Both the position numbers and the translations under genes were made by a program. 6,217 nucleotides of DNA, taken from NCBI GenBank assembly GCA_013215905.1, contig JABSQI010000110.1, positions 1-6,217 on the forward strand, in the 5' to 3' direction. Shown here piece by piece: positions 1 to 6,217 of this stretch. The stretch comes from Legionellales bacterium. GTDB lineage: Bacteria > Pseudomonadota > Gammaproteobacteria > PIVX01. Within the stretch, counting starts at the first letter, position 1. The number at the start of each line of letters is the position of its first letter. The notes under the pieces were generated by a model, which had not been told where the DNA came from, searched no databases, and worked only from the letters and a program-made list of their open reading frames with translations.

Positions 1-254
1 ACGAGTGGTCAATGGCGATTCCCGGTGTTGGAGATTAAAAGTTAGTATGAAAGGGACGACTTATAGATAAAATTATAATTCCTGTGGTATAGGGTCCAAA
101 AAGTTGCCAAATTATCTAAAAAATGTATGTCGTTTCAGACGGTAATTGACTCCATATTTTTTGAGGTCAAAAAGAGGTCTATAACAGGGGTCATCAGCAT
201 TAAATCTCTCAAAACATTCTGCAAAACAAAATCCCTTTACCTAAGCTTTTCTGA
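1..254. other. Gene-free block of atypical composition, possible repeat or IS remnant
   Basis: No intact gene is visible. The first 60 bases contain 28 G or C, clearly richer than the surrounding DNA. On the minus strand a 42-codon open stretch runs from 240 down to the stop at 112-114; it includes the peptide NADDPCYRPLFDLKKYGVNY and has no ATG start. The same frame continues through a few stops into a second readable stretch, containing LQHRESPLTTR, that leaves the window at position 1. I recognise neither peptide. One frame broken by several stops suggests a decayed coding sequence or a dispersed repeat. The block begins where the minus-strand glycosyltransferase ends, so it may be the end of an inserted or rearranged element. 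I could not identify terminal inverted repeats or a transposase motif. Confidence 0.35.
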
Positions 255-1094
255 TTAATATAGCATAAAATAAATATTATCCTTATATTTCTTATCTATT
301 TGCAATACATATCTATCCCAATTTTTCATCACGATTTGGAAATCGTCAGAGAAATCGGCTATCATTTTTGAAGATGGGGATATTTTAGGGTATAGACATT
401 TATCGTATAAGTGTAGCTTTATATAACCATATTTTTGAGGTGAAATAAAAATTCTGATATTCTTAATTTGTTTACAATATTTTCTTTTTATATTTACATA
501 ATATGAAATATCGTCGTCTATATCTATTGCAATAAGTATTTCTATATCATCAAGGTTACTAGTATTTTTAATCAAAGAATCAAACACCGCTGGCAAATTA
601 TGATCTGCCTCATTACCACGAAATAGAGTTGAGCCAACAAATGATATTTTTGCATTTCGACTAACATGTGCATTTGCTAAAAATTCAATATTTCCATTTT
701 TAACATGATATGATAACTTATGAATTTGTTCATTTTTGTTTTGAATCTCTTGTAGTTCTTTTATAGAGGCATCATCCTGATTTTTTGCTTGTTTTTGGGC
801 ATGTAATTTTTTTTCTTCTAATTTATATATAAATTTTTCTCCTAGGTACTTAAGTTTATCAGTGTTGATAGCTAACAAACGAAATGTTTTTATTAGCACT
901 ATAATAAATTTAAACATATATTTTAAATGCTGAAAAAATCCCAATCTAGATGATTTTTTGTAGTGTTTTTTTAAAAATATTTTATTAATGTAGAATTGAA
1001 ATTCTTGAGGATATTTAGAGGATTTAAGAAATACTCCTACTGCTATCCAAATAGACCTGAAAAAAACTAGTGGTTTTTGTAAAAATTTAAACAT
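255..1094 (-). CDS. Membrane-anchored GT-A glycosyltransferase-like protein, probably 3'-truncated
   Basis: This 279-residue protein has a basic, hydrophobic N-terminal part with helical segments near residues 8-24 and 57-75. A Lys/Glu/Gln-rich probable coiled coil follows at about 82-130. From about 148 it resembles the start of a GT-A (family 2-like) fold: a first beta strand, STLFRGNEADHNLPAVFDSL, IEILIAIDIDDD with an acidic cluster at 191-195, and ADFSDDFQIVMKNWD with SDD at 249-251, a typical nucleotide-sugar and metal-binding region. The protein ends at 279, only about 20 residues after this motif, whereas the family normally continues with an acceptor-binding half. I infer loss of the 3' end; activity is doubtful. 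The likely ancestral role is sugar transfer in cell-surface polysaccharide or LPS synthesis at the cytoplasmic face of the inner membrane. The ATG is at 1092-1094, with only a weak purine-rich stretch (GGAAAAA) upstream. No partner gene from a polysaccharide cluster is visible. The glycosyltransferase call is by eye and the acceptor is unknown. Confidence 0.6.
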   Translation of the reverse strand: MFKFLQKPLVFFRSIWIAVGVFLKSSKYPQEFQFYINKIFLKKHYKKSSRLGFFQHLKYMFKFIIVLIKTFRLLAINTDKLKYLGEKFIYKLEEKKLHAQKQAKNQDDASIKELQEIQNKNEQIHKLSYHVKNGNIEFLANAHVSRNAKISFVGSTLFRGNEADHNLPAVFDSLIKNTSNLDDIEILIAIDIDDDISYYVNIKRKYCKQIKNIRIFISPQKYGYIKLHLYDKCLYPKISPSSKMIADFSDDFQIVMKNWDRYVLQIDKKYKDNIYFMLY

Positions 1095-1143
1095 AGATTA
1101 TAGATTTTTCCAATATTTATTGAAAATTTTTTACTTATATTGG

Positions 1144-1161
1144 CTCTGGTCTGAACCAGGG
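1144..1161. repeat. Short inverted repeat upstream of the glycosyltransferase-like gene
   Basis: CTCTGGT (1144-1150) pairs with ACCAGGG (1155-1161) around a CTGA tetraloop, giving a 7-bp stem with one G-U pair. It lies 50 bp upstream of the start of the minus-strand gene. Neither strand has a T-run after it, so it does not look like an intrinsic terminator. It could be a leader hairpin or protein-binding dyad; no function can be assigned. Confidence 0.45.
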
Positions 1162-1271
1162 TTGTTAGTCTAGTTATAATTACCATTCAATCTTTCAATT
1201 GAACCTAAATTCACTAAATGACAAATGTAGCTCATATATTTTAATATTTGTGAGTTTTAGTTTTTGCCATT

Positions 1272-1416
1272 TTAAATCGAGTTTACAGATTTTTCTTGCT
1301 ATGTCAAACAAAAGCTAAACCAATATACCTGTTATGAGGATAGCAGATATCTATCTTTAATAACAAAAATATGTCCCTAAAGCAAAATATTTGAACTCAT
1401 ATTATTAAATCGAGTT
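1272..1416. repeat. 12-bp direct repeat TTAAATCGAGTT, two copies
   Basis: The exact sequence TTAAATCGAGTT occurs at 1272-1283 and again at 1405-1416, with 133 bp from start to start. The flanks differ. It lies in the eroded intergenic region and could be a duplication remnant, a pair of binding sites, or chance. Confidence 0.35.
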
Positions 1417-1497
1417 ACCTTGATGTGGATAGATTGATGACTAAGATCTAGTGAGCGGCAAATCAGAGTTCAAACTTCACTAATATATATCTGATAA

Positions 1498-1638
1498 CTA
1501 TTTTGTCGCTAATAGAACATACAAAAAGACGGTCAGAAGACAAACTACAATGTTTCCTATTACCGTTAGTAGTAATACTCCTACAAAGGTAAATAAATTA
1601 TAAAAGATAACTTGTATATCACCATCGACACTCAGCTG
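1498..1638 (-). pseudogene. Possible remnant of a membrane protein (hydrophobic broken frame)
   Basis: A minus-strand open stretch of 46 codons ends at a TAG at 1498-1500. From about residue 10 it is almost continuously hydrophobic, including NLFTFVGVLLLTVIGNIVV followed by CLLTVFLYVLLATK, enough for one or two membrane helices. An in-frame stop lies directly upstream (1639-1641), and there is no ATG or usable GTG/TTG start or ribosome-binding site in the stretch, so it cannot be an intact gene as it stands. The residue pattern looks more like real transmembrane protein than translated noise, but AT-rich DNA easily yields such peptides. I do not recognise a family. An alternative is a very small membrane peptide using a non-standard start. 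Confidence 0.22.
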
Positions 1639-1660
1639 TTATTATCATGGCTAAATGGGG

Positions 1661-1695
1661 TATAGATTTAGATGTAAATTGACATTAAATCTATA
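1661..1695. repeat. Large inverted repeat (14-bp stem) upstream of the tsx-like gene
   Basis: TATAGATTTA (1661-1670) is exactly complementary to TAAATCTATA (1686-1695). Inside, after one bulged G (1671), ATGT (1672-1675) pairs with ACAT (1682-1685) around the loop AAATTG. The result is a 14-bp stem with one bulge and a 6-nt loop, about 185 bp upstream of the tsx-like start. No T-run follows on either strand, so it is not a normal terminator. A consensus -35 hexamer TTGACA (1679-1684) lies across the loop and right arm, but I see no good -10 at 16-18 bp. A regulator-binding operator is one reading; a small structured RNA or a relic repeat is another. Confidence 0.6.
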
Positions 1696-1800
1696 TGTAT
1701 GAGTGAACAGATAGATGGAGTTTTAGTGATTGTGCAAGAGCATATGCAAGAATAACCAAAGGCAGATACATTATATTTATTATGGTAAGTCCAAAGTTTA

Positions 1801-1828
1801 TTGACTTCATAAATATATATGTTACTGT
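1801..1828 (+). promoter_or_regulatory. Weak candidate promoter for the tsx-like gene
   Basis: TTGACT (1801-1806) is a 5/6 match to the -35 consensus. TACTGT (1823-1828) follows after 16 bp as a poor -10 (3/6), leaving about 45 nt of leader before the ATG at 1881. The spacer is AT-rich (AAATATATAT). Such matches are common in AT-rich DNA, so this is tentative. Confidence 0.22.
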
Positions 1829-1880
1829 TGTGCTGTTGTTTTAAATCATAGCAGGAATTGAAAAAAATCAAGGATGAAGT

Positions 1881-2618
1881 ATGCAGAAACTACAGCTAAT
1901 TTCCTTATTATATATATTTATATTGTTTGGATTTTTAGCTGATTCTTATACCACAAAGGCTTGGGATAGAACTTATATTCAGTCTGGCTATGGTGGAGAC
2001 TATAAGGTAACGACAAAACAAAAAAGAAGCACATTTACTTTTTCTGATTCAAGTAGTTGGTCCTTAGGAGAAAATTATTTTTTCGTGGAGGCAGCAGATT
2101 ATTTTCATGATGAAATGATTTTATCTGGAGAATTTGATCCATCTTTCAGCTTGGGTAAGATATTTAAACAAAAAATTGGTGCCGGGCCGATTTCAGATAC
2201 CTTGATAACAGCAAGATTTTATTCAGATGAACTTGGTTCTAGAGAAATAGATTATGGCTTAGCATGGTATTGGGATGTGCATCGTATTTTCAAGTATGTT
2301 TCAACAAAATTGCTGTATCGTAAAGTGTTGAGTATTCCAGGAGAAGCCTTTGCAGTACAACTTATCTCACATATAAATATTCATAGGTATTTGTTTGGAA
2401 CTATCTTTGCTGATTGGACTATCAATGATCAGTCATTACAATATTCTAGAGGTAAGAATTTTTTTGGAAGAGTAGAATTATTTGGTGATATTAGTATATT
2501 ATTTAATAAACTATATTGCATGTATTTAGGAGGAGGTTTTTCTTACTGGAGAAATAAGCTTGGAATACCAGGAAAACATGAGCGAGTTCTGTACGGTGCT
2601 CTAAGAATTTACATTTAA
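1881..2618 (+). CDS. Tsx/OmpK-like outer-membrane channel protein
   Basis: The 245-residue protein starts with a signal peptide: a Lys at 3, a hydrophobic core at about 5-20, and likely cleavage near residue 27 (TTKA before W28). The mature part has alternating polar and aromatic residues typical of a beta-barrel, many Gly/Tyr/Trp/Phe residues, and SWSLGENYFFVEAADYF at 59-75. That segment resembles the conserved region of the nucleoside-specific channel family (Tsx/OmpK), where a WGDN-type turn precedes an FFF strand. The length is close to the usual 250-290 residues, and it ends in an amphipathic strand (VLYGALRIYI), a plausible barrel-assembly signal although the last residue is Ile, not Phe. 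The predicted role is a passive pore in the outer membrane, possibly for nucleosides; the substrate is inferred only from the family. AAGGA at 1870-1874 lies 6 nt before the ATG and supports this start. It is the gene directly upstream of the atp region, but a 242-bp gap and a possible terminator suggest separate transcription. Confidence 0.6.
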   Translation: MQKLQLISLLYIFILFGFLADSYTTKAWDRTYIQSGYGGDYKVTTKQKRSTFTFSDSSSWSLGENYFFVEAADYFHDEMILSGEFDPSFSLGKIFKQKIGAGPISDTLITARFYSDELGSREIDYGLAWYWDVHRIFKYVSTKLLYRKVLSIPGEAFAVQLISHINIHRYLFGTIFADWTINDQSLQYSRGKNFFGRVELFGDISILFNKLYCMYLGGGFSYWRNKLGIPGKHERVLYGALRIYI

Positions 2619-2627
2619 TTAAATTAT

Positions 2628-2664
2628 TTTTGTAAATGCGAACGTTTCTATTTTACAAAATTTT
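2628..2664 (+). terminator. Weak terminator-like hairpin after the tsx-like gene
   Basis: TTTTGTAAA (2628-2636) pairs perfectly with TTTACAAAA (2652-2660) over a 15-nt loop, followed by TTTT at 2661-2664. It starts 10 bp after the stop codon of the tsx-like gene. The stem has a single G-C pair and the loop is long, so it would be a weak intrinsic terminator at best, but its position is right. Confidence 0.35.
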
Positions 2665-2678
2665 GAGTATTAATTAAT

Positions 2679-2697
2679 CAAAAAATAATTATTTTTG
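2679..2697. repeat. AT-only palindrome between the tsx-like gene and the atp operon
   Basis: AAAAATAATTATTTTT at 2681-2696 is a perfect 16-bp palindrome, bounded by CA on the left and G on the right. It could act as a bidirectional terminator-like element or as a flexible AT tract upstream of the atp promoter. With no central loop sequence and no G-C pair it would form only a weak hairpin. Confidence 0.35.
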
Positions 2698-2720
2698 TGT
2701 AAAAAATACTGTGTTTAATT

Positions 2721-3670
<950 letters not shown>

Positions 3671-3678
3671 TAATATAA

Positions 3679-3984
<306 letters not shown>

Positions 3985-4009
3985 TTTAAGGCATGTTTAT
4001 TATTTTGAT

Positions 4010-4015
4010 AAGGAG
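4010..4015 (+). promoter_or_regulatory. Ribosome-binding site that supports a TTG start for atpF
   Basis: AAGGAG lies 6 nt before TTG 4022-4024. The next ATG in frame (4052-4054) would remove the conserved INLTLFGQ segment and has no comparable site upstream, so this site decides the start. Confidence 0.8.
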
Positions 4016-4021
4016 CGTACA

Positions 4022-4495
4022 TTGAGTATTAACCTAACATTATTTGGGCAAATGATAACATTTGCAATTTTTGTGTGGTTTACCATGAAGTATGTTTGGC
4101 CACCTATTGTAAAGGCTATGGAAGAGCGCGAGAAAAAAATATCTGATGGGTTAGCTGCTGCAGAAAAGGCACAAAATAATTTGGAGTTATCGAAGAAAAA
4201 GGTAATTGAAGAGTTGAGACAAGCTAAAATTGAGGCTAATGCTATAATTGAAAATGCATCTAAAAAAGCGACACTGATAATCGATGAATCAAAGGGGCTT
4301 GCCAAAGAGGAGAGTGTTCGTATTATAAACGCTGCTAAAGTAGATATTGATCAGGAAATATTAAGAGCAAAACAATCTCTTAGAGATGAAGTATCCATGA
4401 TCACTGTTTTAGGAGTTGAAAAAGTTATCAAGAAGAATTTAGATGTAGAGACTCATAAAAAATTAATTGATGAGGTTATTCAAGAGATTAAATAA
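4022..4495 (+). CDS. atpF: ATP synthase Fo subunit b (stator stalk)
   Basis: Subunit b anchors the peripheral stalk: one N-terminal membrane helix, then a long helix that dimerises and holds delta and alpha against the torque of the rotor. The 157-residue length matches E. coli (156). Residues 2-10 (SINLTLFGQ) match E. coli NLNATILGQ, followed by the membrane helix at about 10-28 and MKYVWPPIV at 22-30. From about 33 to 125 it is charged and Ala/Lys/Glu-rich ([18 protein letters not shown]), the dimerising coiled coil. [11 protein letters not shown] near 131-141 matches the C-terminal delta-binding region (E. coli GAEKIIERSVD). Translation probably starts at TTG 4022, given the AAGGAG site and N-terminal homology. 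Its TAA stop overlaps the atpH ATG by one base (TAATG), indicating translational coupling. Confidence 0.95.
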   Translation: MSINLTLFGQMITFAIFVWFTMKYVWPPIVKAMEEREKKISDGLAAAEKAQNNLELSKKKVIEELRQAKIEANAIIENASKKATLIIDESKGLAKEESVRIINAAKVDIDQEILRAKQSLRDEVSMITVLGVEKVIKKNLDVETHKKLIDEVIQEIK

Positions 4496-5031
4496 TGGAA
4501 AAAACTTTTATTGCAAGACCATATGCTAAAGCAATTTTTGATATTGCTGTGAGCACTAATTCTCTTAAAGAGTGGGATGAAGCTTTGCTCATTTTGGAGG
4601 ATTTTAGTAGGCATCCGGATGTGGTAACTTTATATGAAAACCCAACTGTTGACGATATGGAAGTAGTTAATTTATTACAAAGTTTACTTGGTAATAAAAT
4701 CAAAGATACTCAAAAAAATTTCATTGAGTTATTAATACACAATAGAAGATTAAAATCTCTAAAAACTATTAGTAAAGTATATACTAGACTATTAAATGAA
4801 TATATGAGTGTTTCCCATGTAGAGGTTATTTCTAGTGTAGAACTTTCTGGTGATATGAAGAAAAGATTACAAGAGAAATTACAAAAAAAATTGCAATGTA
4901 AACAAGTTGAGTTAGATTGTGTAATTGATGAAACAATCATCGGTGGATTGATAGTAAAAATAGATGATCAGGTAATTGATGGTTCAGTAAAAAATAAAAT
5001 CAGTCATCTGACAAAGCATATGTTAAACTAG
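4495..5031 (+). CDS. atpH: ATP synthase F1 subunit delta
   Basis: Delta sits on top of the F1 head and joins the alpha N-termini to the b stalk. The product is 178 residues (E. coli 177). It opens with FIARPYAKAIFDIAV, the family signature (E. coli TVARPYAKAAFDFAV). The N-terminal helical domain spans about 1-105, including NRRLKSL at 83-89 (E. coli NGRLNAL). The C-terminal domain carries SHVEVISSVELS and the signature IDETIIGGLIVKIDDQVIDG with SVKNKI after it (E. coli [26 protein letters not shown]). The start overlaps the atpF stop (TAATG); only a weak site (AAGAG, 4482-4486) precedes it, so coupling to atpF probably drives initiation. Lys-rich composition follows the low G+C of the genome. 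Confidence 0.96.
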   Translation: MEKTFIARPYAKAIFDIAVSTNSLKEWDEALLILEDFSRHPDVVTLYENPTVDDMEVVNLLQSLLGNKIKDTQKNFIELLIHNRRLKSLKTISKVYTRLLNEYMSVSHVEVISSVELSGDMKKRLQEKLQKKLQCKQVELDCVIDETIIGGLIVKIDDQVIDGSVKNKISHLTKHMLN

Positions 5032-5054
5032 ATTGATAAAAGAGGTAACCTAAT

Positions 5055-6217
5055 ATGGCAGGGCATTTTGCATTACAACCAACAGAAATAAGTGAAATAA
5101 TAAAAGAAAGAATTAAGGATTTTAAATCTTCTTCTGAGATCAAATCAGAGGGTAGGGTTGTTAGTGTTAAGGATGGTATTGTAAGATTGTATGGATTAAC
5201 TGATGTTATGGCATCAGAAATGCTCGAGTTTGATAATGGTTCAATGGGGCTTGCCCTCAATCTTGAAAGAGATTCAGTTGGTGCTGTTATTCTGGGAGAT
5301 TATGAGGGTATTCAAGAAGGTAGTAAAGTTAAATGTACCGGGAAAGTCCTTAGTGTTCCTGTTGGTAGATCATTACTAGGTAGGGTAGTTAATGCTTTAG
5401 GAGAGCCGATTGATGGGCATGGGGCACTAACAGATATCGAATATTCTGAAATTGAAAAAGTTGCTCCAGGAGTTATTGACAGAAAATCTGTTAATCAACC
5501 TTTGCAAACAGGGTTAAAGAGTATTGACTCTATGGTGCCAATAGGTAGAGGGCAGAGAGAGTTAATCATTGGTGATAGGCAAACTGGTAAGACCGCAATT
5601 GCTATTGATACTATCATCAATCAAAAAGATACTGGAGTAAAATGTATTTATGTAGCAATTGGGCAAAAAGCTTCTTCAGTTGCTAATGTTGTGAAAATAC
5701 TTGAGAAATATGATGCACTTAAACATACTATTGTTGTTGTTGCAAGTGCTTCTGATCCTGCTGCTATGCAATATATTGCCCCATATTCTGGATGCTCTAT
5801 GGGTGAGTATTTTAGAGATAATGGGGAAGATGCTTTAATAATTTATGATGACTTAACAAAGCAAGCTTGGGCCTATAGGCAGATTTCTCTTTTATTGAGA
5901 AGACCTCCAGGGAGAGAAGCTTATCCTGGAGATATATTTTATTTGCATTCTAGATTGTTAGAAAGAGCAGCAAGGGTGAATGTCGAGTATGTTGAAAGTC
6001 ATACTAAGGGGCGTGTCACTGGTAGAACAGGTTCGTTAACAGCTTTACCAATAATTGAAACTCAGGCAGGTGATTTATCAGCATTTGTTCCAACAAATGT
6101 TATATCTATTACTGATGGACAAATTTTCTTAGATACAAATATGTTTAATGCAGGAAAACGGCCAGCTATTAATGCCGGTCTTTCAGTTTCTCGTGTGGGT
6201 GGGGCAGCTCAAACTGG
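5055..6217 (+). CDS. atpA: ATP synthase F1 subunit alpha, partial at the right edge
   Basis: Alpha alternates with beta in the F1 hexamer and carries the non-catalytic nucleotide sites. The frame is open from ATG 5055 to the window edge: 387 complete codons plus 2 nt, about three quarters of the usual 513. The N-terminal helix (about 1-25) binds delta, the beta-barrel domain is about 27-95, and the nucleotide-binding domain follows. Its P-loop GDRQTGKT is at 173-180 (E. coli 169-176), and the Walker B strand LIIYDD is at 261-266. The stretch from [20 protein letters not shown] through [20 protein letters not shown] is close to E. coli. R380 in [10 protein letters not shown] corresponds to E. 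coli Arg376, the arginine supplied to the neighbouring catalytic beta site. AGAGGT at 5041-5046 lies 8 nt before the ATG. The C-terminal helical domain is outside the window. No broken residue was seen. Confidence 0.98.
   Translation, partial: MAGHFALQPTEISEIIKERIKDFKSSSEIKSEGRVVSVKDGIVRLYGLTDVMASEMLEFDNGSMGLALNLERDSVGAVILGDYEGIQEGSKVKCTGKVLSVPVGRSLLGRVVNALGEPIDGHGALTDIEYSEIEKVAPGVIDRKSVNQPLQTGLKSIDSMVPIGRGQRELIIGDRQTGKTAIAIDTIINQKDTGVKCIYVAIGQKASSVANVVKILEKYDALKHTIVVVASASDPAAMQYIAPYSGCSMGEYFRDNGEDALIIYDDLTKQAWAYRQISLLLRRPPGREAYPGDIFYLHSRLLERAARVNVEYVESHTKGRVTGRTGSLTALPIIETQAGDLSAFVPTNVISITDGQIFLDTNMFNAGKRPAINAGLSVSRVGGAAQT

Larger units (their letters stand above)
1095..1880. other. 786-bp gene-poor intergenic region with decayed sequence
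   Basis: No intact gene is supported between the divergent glycosyltransferase-like and tsx-like genes. The longest minus-strand frame here (1668-1871, 67 codons, Cys/Ser/Tyr-rich) looks like chance. The region contains two hairpins (1144-1161 and 1661-1695), a 12-bp direct repeat, a 10-bp palindrome TTCAATTGAA at 1194-1203, a hydrophobic broken frame at 1498-1638 on the minus strand, and presumably the promoters of both flanking genes. On the plus strand a short frame beginning MSEQIDGVLVIVQEHMQE at about 1699 stops after 18 codons; it is unrecognised. The long spacing and broken frames suggest one or more former genes that have eroded. No tRNA-like T-arm or rRNA sequence was seen. Confidence 0.55.

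Noticed and set aside
1..33. Plus-strand peptide ending IPGVGD as a transposase tail
   Set aside because: Only 11 codons are visible before the stop, far too few to support a family call.
1144..1161. Intrinsic terminator reading of the CTGGT/ACCAG hairpin
   Set aside because: No T-run after the stem on either strand, and it lies in the 5' leader of the minus-strand gene.
1430..1490. Possible tRNA T-arm around GTTCAAAC
   Set aside because: The flanking bases do not pair into a 5-bp T-stem and no acceptor or anticodon arm can be found.
1668..1871. 67-codon minus-strand frame upstream of the tsx-like gene
   Set aside because: Odd Cys/Ser/Tyr-rich composition, no ribosome site, its end lies inside the 1661-1695 hairpin, and no recognisable domain; likely chance.
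4000..4305. 101-codon minus-strand frame
   Set aside because: Antisense to atpF, which is certain by homology; a shadow frame.
4488..4940. Two minus-strand frames (71 and 76 codons)
   Set aside because: Antisense to atpH with no independent support.
5000..5260. 86-codon minus-strand frame
   Set aside because: Antisense to the atpH end and atpA start; shadow frame.

Overview
The window is AT-rich DNA carrying the first part of a gammaproteobacterial F1Fo ATP synthase operon (atpB-atpE-atpF-atpH-atpA, + strand). The Atp proteins align by eye with E. coli over their whole visible length. Low G+C, this style of Atp protein, a Tsx/OmpK-like outer-membrane protein and several decayed reading frames fit a Francisella or Francisella-like endosymbiont genome. 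That assignment is inferred from composition and protein style, not proven.

Layout. Positions 1-254 hold a block of different composition (28 of the first 60 bases are G or C) with no intact gene; it abuts the 3' end of the next gene and may be a repeat or insertion-sequence remnant. Positions 255-1094 (- strand) encode a membrane-anchored, glycosyltransferase-like protein that stops midway through its GT-A catalytic domain, so it is probably 3'-truncated. Positions 1095-1880 are a 786-bp gene-poor stretch with a hydrophobic broken reading frame, a strong 14-bp-stem hairpin and short repeats. Positions 1881-2618 (+) encode a secreted Tsx/OmpK-like beta-barrel protein. Positions 2619-2860 hold a weak terminator-like hairpin, AT-rich palindromes and what reads as a vestige of atpI in the place atpI normally occupies. 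From 2861 the ATP synthase genes follow in the standard order; atpA runs off the right edge.

The atp genes are tightly packed: 17 nt between atpB and atpE, 37 nt between atpE and atpF, a 1-nt overlap between atpF and atpH, and 23 nt between atpH and atpA. They encode membrane subunits a, c and b, then the peripheral delta and alpha subunits. Subunits a and c form the proton path, b and delta form the stator stalk, and alpha belongs to the catalytic head. The missing genes (atpG, atpD, atpC) are expected just to the right.

I found no evidence of a novel defence, mobile or biosynthetic system. The most interesting signals are the atpI vestige, the large dyad upstream of the tsx-like gene, and the junction at the truncated glycosyltransferase.
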